From assembly GCA_002348905.1 (NCBI GenBank), contig DEBW01000037.1, forward strand, positions 397-10,234: 9,838 bases of DNA, written 5' to 3'. Every line of letters starts with the position of its first letter. Position 1 is the stretch's first letter. Shown here in pieces: positions 1 to 5,502 of this stretch. The position numbers and the translations under genes were made by a program. The DNA is from Ruminococcus flavefaciens. Its GTDB lineage: Bacteria > Bacillota > Clostridia > Oscillospirales > Ruminococcaceae. The notes beneath the pieces are model-generated. The model saw only the letters and a list, made by a program, of their open reading frames with translations. It was not told the DNA's origin and made no database searches.

Positions 1-66
1 ATGAGGCTCGAACTCACGACCTCTAGCGTGACAGGCTAGCGTTCTAACCAACTGAACTACCGGGCC
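1..66 (-). tRNA. tRNA-Asp(GUC), 3' end cut by window edge
   Basis: Read on the minus strand, the gene starts GGCCCGG (66-60) and shows a GTTC/GAAC D-stem, a CTAGC/GCTAG anticodon stem and the loop CTGTCAC, giving anticodon GTC for aspartate. The T-arm GTGAG/CTCAT with TTCGAGC loop is present at 1-17. The 3' acceptor strand and the CCA end lie outside the window. It follows a tRNA-Val by only 4 bp, so the two are almost certainly cleaved from one transcript made from the promoter at 212-240. Confidence 0.95.
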
Positions 67-70
67 ATTT

Positions 71-146
71 TGGTGGGGACTACAGGGCTCGAACCTGTGA
101 CCCTCTGCTTGTAAGGCAGATGCTCTCCCAGCTGAGCTAAACCCCC
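71..146 (-). tRNA. tRNA-Val(UAC), copy 1, with encoded CCA
   Basis: Minus-strand cloverleaf: acceptor GGGGGTT pairs with AGTCCCC, D-stem GCTC/GAGC, anticodon stem TCTGC/GCAGA, loop CTTACAA with anticodon TAC, and T-stem ACAGG/CCTGT around TTCGAGC. Discriminator A and CCA are encoded at 74-71. It is identical over its 76 bp to the copy at 494-569. It heads a Val-Asp transcript. Confidence 0.96.
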
Positions 147-211
147 ACACAGACCTTTATTTCGCCGTTTTCAGGACTTTCGTTTTTGTTCTGTCCCCTG
201 ACGACTATTAA

Positions 212-240
212 ATTATATCACAACTATTTCGATTTGTCAA
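212..240 (-). promoter_or_regulatory. Consensus sigma-A promoter for tRNA-Val/tRNA-Asp unit
   Basis: On the minus strand TTGACA (240-235) and TATAAT (217-212) are both perfect and 17 bp apart. The predicted start near 205 leaves a leader of about 58 nt before the tRNA. The upstream side is extremely A/T-rich (241-390), as expected for an UP element at a stable-RNA promoter. Confidence 0.9.
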
Positions 241-447
241 GCATTTTTTGAAAAAAATTTCAGATTTTTTTAAAAAAGTCTGCAAACGGCGTAAAATAGA
301 GAAAAATTTCTTGAAAAAATTTCGATTTTGGTGTGATTTCGGGGTATTTTTTGAAAAAATCTCAAAAAAATCCTGAAAAAATATTTTTCAAGGGCTGGCA
401 GAAGATATTTGCTCCGATTGAATCATAAGCGGATAGATCATAAAAGC
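241..447. other. Gene-free A/T-tract spacer between two tRNA units
   Basis: No credible coding sequence is seen. From 241 to about 390 the DNA is a dense series of A-runs and T-runs of 5-7 bases, with repeats of a TTGAAAAAAT-like motif and a palindrome TGAAAAA/TTTTTCA at 374-390. It lies directly upstream of the minus-strand tRNA promoter, so UP-element activity or intrinsic curvature is the likely role (inference). The part from 391 to 447 shows nothing recognisable. Confidence 0.5.
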
Positions 448-481
448 AAAAGGAGCTTTCCAAAACTGAAAAGCTCCTTTT
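448..481 (-). terminator. Rho-independent terminator of the distal tRNA-Val
   Basis: A perfect 12-bp stem (448-459 with 470-481, AAAAGGAGCTTT against its complement) surrounds a 10-nt loop. It starts 12 bp after the 3' CCA of the tRNA-Val at 494-569. On the minus strand the stem ends in a U-rich TTTTGCTTTT tail. The A/T-flanked stem could also stop transcription from the other side. Confidence 0.88.
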
Positions 482-493
482 ATAGAAACGAAT

Positions 494-569
494 TGGTGGG
501 GACTACAGGGCTCGAACCTGTGACCCTCTGCTTGTAAGGCAGATGCTCTCCCAGCTGAGCTAAACCCCC
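494..569 (-). tRNA. tRNA-Val(UAC), copy 2, with encoded CCA
   Basis: The same 76-bp sequence as the copy at 71-146, with anticodon TAC, encoded CCA (496-494) and intact cloverleaf stems. It has its own consensus promoter upstream and its own terminator downstream, so it is a single-gene transcription unit. Confidence 0.96.
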
Positions 570-625
570 ACGCAAAAACGGTACGTCAGACCAACGATTT
601 GAACCTGTTGACTGACAACTTTAAT

Positions 626-654
626 ATTATATCACGGCGCTAACGATTTGTCAA
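626..654 (-). promoter_or_regulatory. Consensus sigma-A promoter for tRNA-Val copy 2
   Basis: On the minus strand TTGACA (654-649) and TATAAT (631-626) are perfect with a 17-bp spacer. The -35 flank (CGATTTGTCAAGCATTTTTT on the plus strand) is shared with the other tRNA promoter at 212-240, suggesting that the promoter and tRNA were duplicated together. Leader sequences after the -10 have diverged. Confidence 0.9.
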
Positions 655-691
655 GCATTTTTTCAAAAATCCGAAAAAATTTTTTGAGCGA

Positions 692-721
692 TAAAAAACA
701 GCGGGCGGATGACCTCCGCCC
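692..721 (-). terminator. Terminator of the GNAT gene
   Basis: Minus-strand hairpin GGGCGGA (721-715), loop GGTCA, TCCGCCC (709-703), then GCTG and six T (698-693). It lies 14 bp beyond the acetyltransferase stop codon. Its TCATCCGCCCG side is identical to part of the dispersed hairpin repeat at 5294-5322, so it may be an adopted copy of that family. Confidence 0.88.
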
Positions 722-735
722 ACAATACCGTCTTA

Positions 736-1194
736 TCAAAGAGCCATTACATATATCTGGCAAGGGTTTGCCTCGTCCCAAAGTGTCGGAAAGACTTCAA
801 ACTCTTTAAATCCGAGTGCAATGTAAAATCTGTTTGTGTCGTCGTAGTCGTCATACATACCCATTTTCACAGTTTTGACCTGAAAGAATGAGTAGCCGTC
901 CTTCACAGCAGACTCCTTAGCAGCTTCAAAAAGCATTTTTCCGATACCTTTTCTATGGTACTCTTTAAGTACACCCATTACGTGCAGTTCAACAGTATCC
1001 TTGCCGGTCTCGTTCAGACACAGGAAACCTACCGGACGTTCACCGTCAAAAGCAGCAAAAAAGTTTTTATCGGTACACTCTCTGATATAGTTCTCTCTGC
1101 TTTCAGCGACTTCAAACCATTCCGGAAGCGCTTCAAGTATCATACGGGTAATTTTCTGTTTCTGTTCTTTATCTGTAATAGTGTTTATTCTCAT
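736..1194 (-). CDS. GNAT-family N-acetyltransferase
   Basis: A 152-aa single-domain cytosolic protein. The acetyl-CoA binding signature is visible as a beta-strand followed by YHRKGIGKML at 79-88 (the R/QxxGxG/A loop, here with His80 in the first position). It is preceded by the LPEWF segment (23-27) seen in many Firmicute GNATs and followed by the NRFYIALGFKEF motif in the C-terminal half, where the Tyr is the usual general-acid candidate. The length is normal for the family. The substrate cannot be read from sequence; small amines, peptides or antibiotics are all possible. The gene lies 65 bp after the BspA-like gene on the same strand with no terminator between, so read-through is likely. 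A TATAAT at 1218-1213 may give an extra start, but no good -35 is seen. The ribosome site is a weak GAAAGAAG. A strong terminator follows. Confidence 0.87.
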   Translation of the reverse strand: MRINTITDKEQKQKITRMILEALPEWFEVAESRENYIRECTDKNFFAAFDGERPVGFLCLNETGKDTVELHVMGVLKEYHRKGIGKMLFEAAKESAVKDGYSFFQVKTVKMGMYDDYDDTNRFYIALGFKEFEVFPTLWDEANPCQIYVMAL

Positions 1195-1259
1195 AAAAGC
1201 ATCTTCTTTCTTATTATAGTATAAAGGATTTCAAGTTCTCGTGCAAAGCACATTTAATT

Positions 1260-3485
1260 CTAATCGAGCCAGTCCTCCATTCTGCCTGAACCGCCTGTTG
1301 AAAGGAAACCGTAGAAGGCAAGTACATTTGAAGCATCCGCAGCATTTATATAGCCGTCTCTGTTAATATCTGAGTTAACTGTCTGACGGGAGTTGAAAGC
1401 AGCTTTCTTGCCGGTAGACAAAGCAGAATACTCTGCAAGTATAGCAGAAGCATCCTTTGCATTCACAACACGGTCAAGGTTAGCATCGCCCATTACCGGA
1501 GCTTCTCCGAGAGACTGGAACTTATAGCCGTACTTTTTCGCATATCTCTGTGCAGTCGAGTTATCATAGCCGATGATAGTGCCAGTAAAGTAAGGGAAAT
1601 ACTTATCTTCACCTTTTTCATCTTTTACAGTCTCGCCGTTTTCATCAAGTCTTTTTTTCCTGTCTGATGATATAGTAGCACTGCTGTCGAATATCGTACA
1701 ATACGGATTAAGTATCGTTACAGATTCAAGCTTGTCGCATCCCCAGAAAGCCTCGTCACCGATACTTTTAACAGAAGCAGGTATCTCTACAGATTTAAGG
1801 GATACGCAGCTGCGGAAAGCCCATGCATCAATAGTTTTCACAGAATCAGGTATTTTTATCTCTTCAAGATCTCTGCACATATGGAATGCTCTTTTTCCGA
1901 TCCTTTTAATAGTATCCGGCAAAGATATCGAAACAAGGTCACCGTTATCGAACAAACTGTCATTTATCGCTGTTACGCCGTCCGGAATGGTAATCGTTTT
2001 TACATCGCTAAGTAAAAAAGCCTGTTTTCCTATCTCATTTAAAGTAGAAGGAAGCGTGACAGATTCAACACAGCCTCGGAAAGCACCTTCTCCGATCCTT
2101 GTTATGCCTTCAGGGATATCAATAGTTTCTATGCGGCTGTCAGCAAATGACCAGTCAGGTATCTCCGTCCATGTCGAAGGGATACGGACTTCGCTCATCT
2201 GGCAGATATCAAATGCATAAGGCTCAACATTTCTTACAGAATCAGGAATAACGACTTTCTTAGTCTCTGCCTGATAGAACGCATCTGAGCATATAGTCTC
2301 TACGGTATCGGGAATAACGTACTCTTCACTTACTTTTGCCTTTGGATAAACTATGAGCGCAGTCTTGTTTTTATTGAAAAGCACACCGTCAAGGCTTGAA
2401 AACGCTTCATTGCCCTCAGCGACATTTATTGCAGTCACATTCTCTATATACATAAACGTATTCAGGTCGATCTCTCTGACAGATTTCGGGATAGTCACTG
2501 TTTTAAGCTTAGTATTTATCGACTCACTTCCATCGAGGCTGCCAAACGTTATATGCGTCACCCCGTCAGGAACAACATAATCTCCTTCCGGATCACAATA
2601 AAGAAGTGTGCCGTTAATTATTACAGTTCCTTCCTCAGCGATCTTGTTTTTAAACCATTTTGTATCTTCAAACGCACGAGCACCAATGCTTGTAACTGAT
2701 GCCGGTATCTCTATTGATTCAAGATTTACATCACTGTAAAAAGCATAGTTACCGATGCTTGTGACTGAATCAGGCATCTTCACAGATCTCAGATTGTAGC
2801 AGTCGGCAAAAGCATTCTCCCCGATGCTCTTGACGGTATTTGGTATCGTAACTGAAGTTATATTGGCAGATCCATATAATATCCACCATCCAAAAGCTCC
2901 GCCAGCGATAGCCTTTGCCGTATCAGGGATGACTACATCACCAGAGCACTCTCTTCCGTCGATCAATATTCCATTAACAATAACAAGCGGATCTTTTTTT
3001 GATTTTTCTTCCAGCCATTTTGTATTAATAAACGCAAGTGAACCGATACTTTCGACAGAAGCAGGGATGTTTATCTCTTCAAGGTCAGAACAAGCTGAAA
3101 ACGCTCTGTCACCTATTCTTTTCACAGAATCCGCAAGCACAACTTTTTTAAGGGAGCTTAGATTGAATGCATCATTTCCAACACTTGTTATACCGTCGGA
3201 AATAATGACAGTTTTTATCTTGTCCTTATAATCATTTACTGAATATTCATCGTAAGAAAAAGGCGAATTGTATAAATAATCCGGCATATCACCGCTGCCG
3301 GTAAAGGTAAGCGTACCTTCGCTGTCAAGTGTCCAGCTGATGTTTGAGTTCAAAGTTCCGCTTTCAACGATGTCAGCCGCTTCCGAAACAAAAAGAGTTT
3401 TCGGCTGAGCGTACTCAAAATAAGCCGCCGTACCGCAAAATAAAGTTACTGCAAGCACAGAAGCTAAAATTTTTCTCAATTTCAT
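1260..3485 (-). CDS. Secreted BspA-like leucine-rich-repeat protein with C-terminal dockerin
   Basis: A 741-aa protein. Residues 4-21 form a basic, hydrophobic signal peptide; cleavage is likely near SEA-A at 35-37, or earlier at GTAA. Residues 41-70 are the GTLNSNISWTLDSEGTLTFTGSG module that often precedes BspA repeats. About 90-600 is a long run of LRR_5/BspA repeats (IPDSVxxIGxxAFxxCxxLxxVxIP). It is interrupted twice by a longer unit, FxxTKW...VIVNGxLxxxxxGDxVVPD, at 152-190 and 272-308. Residues 665-731 form a dockerin with two calcium-loop repeats, DANLDRVVNAKDASAILAEY and DINRDGYINAADASNVLAFY. Families of this type are surface or extracellular binding proteins; the dockerin implies attachment to a cohesin scaffold. 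The ligand is unknown. An AGGAGG site sits 8 nt before the ATG, and the promoter at 3517-3544 is divergent to nadB. Confidence 0.93.
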   Translation of the reverse strand: MKLRKILASVLAVTLFCGTAAYFEYAQPKTLFVSEAADIVESGTLNSNISWTLDSEGTLTFTGSGDMPDYLYNSPFSYDEYSVNDYKDKIKTVIISDGITSVGNDAFNLSSLKKVVLADSVKRIGDRAFSACSDLEEINIPASVESIGSLAFINTKWLEEKSKKDPLVIVNGILIDGRECSGDVVIPDTAKAIAGGAFGWWILYGSANITSVTIPNTVKSIGENAFADCYNLRSVKMPDSVTSIGNYAFYSDVNLESIEIPASVTSIGARAFEDTKWFKNKIAEEGTVIINGTLLYCDPEGDYVVPDGVTHITFGSLDGSESINTKLKTVTIPKSVREIDLNTFMYIENVTAINVAEGNEAFSSLDGVLFNKNKTALIVYPKAKVSEEYVIPDTVETICSDAFYQAETKKVVIPDSVRNVEPYAFDICQMSEVRIPSTWTEIPDWSFADSRIETIDIPEGITRIGEGAFRGCVESVTLPSTLNEIGKQAFLLSDVKTITIPDGVTAINDSLFDNGDLVSISLPDTIKRIGKRAFHMCRDLEEIKIPDSVKTIDAWAFRSCVSLKSVEIPASVKSIGDEAFWGCDKLESVTILNPYCTIFDSSATISSDRKKRLDENGETVKDEKGEDKYFPYFTGTIIGYDNSTAQRYAKKYGYKFQSLGEAPVMGDANLDRVVNAKDASAILAEYSALSTGKKAAFNSRQTVNSDINRDGYINAADASNVLAFYGFLSTGGSGRMEDWLD

Positions 3486-3516
3486 ACATATCCTCCTATT
3501 TAAGTATACACACTAT

Positions 3517-3544
3517 ATTATAACATAAATCCGCATGATTGCAA
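3517..3544 (-). promoter_or_regulatory. Extended -10 promoter for the BspA/LRR gene
   Basis: On the minus strand an extended -10, TGTTATAAT, has its hexamer at 3522-3517. A moderate -35, TTGCAA, lies at 3544-3539 with a 16-bp spacer. The predicted start is about 25 bp before the ATG, just ahead of the AGGAGG ribosome site. Confidence 0.7.
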
Positions 3545-3608
3545 CACCTTATTATAAAAAGCACATGGAAATCAATTTTCAAAATATTATGCCATGAAAC
3601 ACATATTT

Positions 3609-3634
3609 TGTAGGGACGGCGATTCGCCGTCCGC
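3609..3634. repeat. Solo GC-rich hairpin of the TGTAGGG repeat family
   Basis: TTGTAGGGACGGCG is followed by ATT and CGCCGTCCGC. The stem GGACGGCG (3614-3621) pairs perfectly with CGCCGTCC (3625-3632). It matches the left hairpin of the 108-bp elements at 5349-5456 and 9680-9787 almost base for base. It sits between the divergent BspA and nadB promoters and has no T-run, so it is not a simple terminator. The rest of this 315-bp gap holds only the two promoters. Confidence 0.85.
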
Positions 3635-3733
3635 AAGTAACAAGCATACAAACTGTTGTACGAAAATATACAGCAAAACACCGCCAAAAATCCTGTTACA
3701 TAACCCCATGCCATATAAAAATTAAAAATAGTA

Positions 3734-3762
3734 GTGACATTCAGATAGTTTTATGATATAAT
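3734..3762 (+). promoter_or_regulatory. Strong nadB promoter with extended -10 and flanking inverted hexamers
   Basis: GTGACA (3734-3739) lies 17 bp before TATAAT (3757-3762), and TG at 3754-3755 makes an extended -10. A second TATAAT overlaps at 3762-3767. The hexamer AGTAGT (3730-3735) touches the -35 and its complement ACTACT (3769-3774) covers the expected start point, a geometry that could suit a repressor. The ribosome site AAAGGA lies at 3784-3789. Confidence 0.8.
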
Positions 3763-3800
3763 ATAATTACTACTTTTATATTTAAAGGACGTGTTCTATT

Positions 3801-5258
3801 ATGTCTGAAAACTATGATGTTATCATCGCTGGCTGCGGTGCAGCCGGACTTTACGCCGCTATCAACCTTCCTTCAGAGCTGAATATACTCATCCTCTGCA
3901 AACGAGAGCTGCCTCTCTGCAACTCCATGCTTGCACAGGGCGGTATCGCAGGCGTTTACAACTCACCAACAGATAATATACAGTATCATCAGAATGATAC
4001 CCTTATCGCCGGCGGATTCAAGAACAACGTTGAAGCTGTTCACACCCTCGTAAGTGAAGCAGCACAAGACCTTGAACATATAATCAAGCTCGGCGTGGAT
4101 TTCGATAAAAACCCTGATGGCACTTATCACCGCACTCTCGAAGGCGGTCACAGCCACCACCGTATCTTCCACCACGCTGATGCTACAGGCAAGGAGATAA
4201 CCACTACCCTGCTCGAAAATGTAAGAACTCTGCCAAACGTTACAATAATGGAGAATACCATTATGTGCGGAGTAAAGCAGACCTCAACAGGCTACTCAGC
4301 ATTCCTGAAAAAGCAGGACGATACATATATGACTGCAAACTGCCACTTCATGATACTTGCTACAGGCGGTATCGGACGAGTATACCAGTTCACCACAAAC
4401 TCAGCTATAGCTACAGGTGACGGCATCACTTTCGCATACGAAATGGGCGCAAAGATAAAGAACCTCAGCTATGTACAGTTCCACCCGACAGCATTCAACA
4501 ACCGTGCTACCCGTGAGTGCTTCCTCATATCCGAGGCTGTACGTGGCGAAGGCGCATACCTCCTCAACTGCCACAAGGAACGCTTCATGCACAATTACGA
4601 TGAGAGACTTGAACTTGCTCCCCGTGATGTAGTATCACATTCTATAATACTCGAATCAAGAAAGCAGAACTCCACTGACTTCTACCTTGATATAAGCTAT
4701 AAGGACAGCGAATTCCTCAAAAAGCGCTTCCCGATGATATACAAGAACCTGCTTGACCAGGGCTTTGACCTCACAAAAGAACCTGTACCGATATTCCCAT
4801 GCCAGCACTACCTCATGGGCGGTATAGACGTTGACAAGAACTCTGAGACTACCCTGCCGAACCTCTATGCCTGCGGAGAATGCTCACATACAGGCGTACA
4901 CGGCGGAAACCGTCTCGCAAGCAATTCACTTCTTGAAGCGCTTGTATTCTCACGCCATGCCGCAATGAACATAGCATCAAAGCTTGACAAAGTACCTGAG
5001 GGATTTGAAGAAGCCGAGTTTGACGCTCACCTCAGTGCTGACCGTATACCAAAGGGCATACGTACAGAAACAAGAAAGATAATGCAGGAAAGCCACTTTG
5101 TAATACCTGACAAAAAGGCTGCCGCAGAGGGATTCAAGCGTGTAAAGGCAATACGTGACGACCTCCTCAGCGGAAGATATCTCGTAGATGCAGACTATGT
5201 ACTTGCAAAGTCTATCGTGACCGTAGCCTACATAATACTTAGCGAAGTAATGCAATAA
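3801..5258 (+). CDS. nadB: L-aspartate oxidase (NadB)
   Basis: A cytosolic flavoprotein that oxidises L-aspartate to iminoaspartate, the substrate NadA condenses with dihydroxyacetone phosphate to give quinolinate. The 485-aa product opens with the FAD-binding GCGAAG loop (11-16), followed by SMLAQGGIAGV (42-52), ATGGIGRVYQ (187-196) and GGNRLASNSLLEAL (368-381). Residues matching the known active site are present: Glu114 in EGGHS, His228 in QFHPT, Arg275 in PRDVV, His336 in QHYLMGG and Arg371. These correspond to E. coli Glu121, His244, Arg290, His351 and Arg386. It is about 55 residues shorter than E. coli NadB (540 aa), through a reduced C-terminal helical region. The motif set separates it from fumarate/succinate flavoproteins. 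It starts at ATG behind AAAGGA and a strong promoter. No clear terminator follows, so it may read into the carboxypeptidase gene. Confidence 0.95.
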   Translation: MSENYDVIIAGCGAAGLYAAINLPSELNILILCKRELPLCNSMLAQGGIAGVYNSPTDNIQYHQNDTLIAGGFKNNVEAVHTLVSEAAQDLEHIIKLGVDFDKNPDGTYHRTLEGGHSHHRIFHHADATGKEITTTLLENVRTLPNVTIMENTIMCGVKQTSTGYSAFLKKQDDTYMTANCHFMILATGGIGRVYQFTTNSAIATGDGITFAYEMGAKIKNLSYVQFHPTAFNNRATRECFLISEAVRGEGAYLLNCHKERFMHNYDERLELAPRDVVSHSIILESRKQNSTDFYLDISYKDSEFLKKRFPMIYKNLLDQGFDLTKEPVPIFPCQHYLMGGIDVDKNSETTLPNLYACGECSHTGVHGGNRLASNSLLEALVFSRHAAMNIASKLDKVPEGFEEAEFDAHLSADRIPKGIRTETRKIMQESHFVIPDKKAAAEGFKRVKAIRDDLLSGRYLVDADYVLAKSIVTVAYIILSEVMQ

Positions 5259-5293
5259 GCGGCGCCAAGCGACCGGATTTATCGTAAAAACCA

Positions 5294-5322
5294 TGTAGGG
5301 GCGGATATCATCCGCCCGTGCC
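5294..5322. repeat. Solo GC-rich hairpin, GGGCGGAT variant of the repeat family
   Basis: TGTAGGGGCGGAT, then ATC, then ATCCGCCCGTGCC. The stem GGGCGGAT (5299-5306) pairs perfectly with ATCCGCCC (5310-5317). It lies 27 bp before the 108-bp composite element, so two family members stand side by side behind nadB. No T-run follows, so terminator function is doubtful. Confidence 0.8.
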
Positions 5323-5348
5323 TTACGTACAATCTGACGTTGACCAAT

Positions 5349-5456
5349 TGTAGGGACGGCGTTCCGCCGTCCGCAAATTCCCCGATAACGTCCGCAAACC
5401 TATATTATATTTGTATTGTTGCATTGATATCCGGACGGTGAAACACCGCCCATACA
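5349..5456. repeat. 108-bp composite repeat (MITE-like), copy A
   Basis: It begins TGTAGGGACGGCG and ends CACCGCCCATACA, so the two ends are inverted relative to each other. Each end is itself a hairpin: 5354-5361 with 5365-5372 (perfect 8 bp), and 5433-5440 with 5444-5451 (one mismatch). The 60-bp middle is A/T-rich with no coding capacity. Copy B at 9680-9787 is the same length and aligns without gaps at roughly 86% by hand count. It lies 46 bp before the carboxypeptidase start. Confidence 0.82.
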
Positions 5457-5502
5457 GAAGGAAAAGTAAAAAACGTAGAACATGAAAGGAGCAGAGAAAA
5501 AT

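Noticed and set aside
1..600. Integrated element at the tRNA genes
   Set aside because: No integrase, attachment-site duplication or phage gene is seen; the repeated tRNA sequence is a full functional copy with promoter and terminator.
1732..2220. Plus-strand open frames across the LRR gene (also 2353-2580 and 2824-3231)
   Set aside because: They are reverse-strand shadows of the periodic LRR codons; the repeat structure itself produces the long open stretches.
3496..3714. A 72-codon minus-strand frame between BspA and nadB
   Set aside because: It covers the BspA promoter and the hairpin repeat, lacks a ribosome site, and the product is Cys/Tyr-rich with no family resemblance.
5482..5502. 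An upstream ATG start for the carboxypeptidase
   Set aside because: It has no ribosome site at a workable distance and contains the AAAGGAG that serves the ATG at 5503, which also gives a standard signal peptide.
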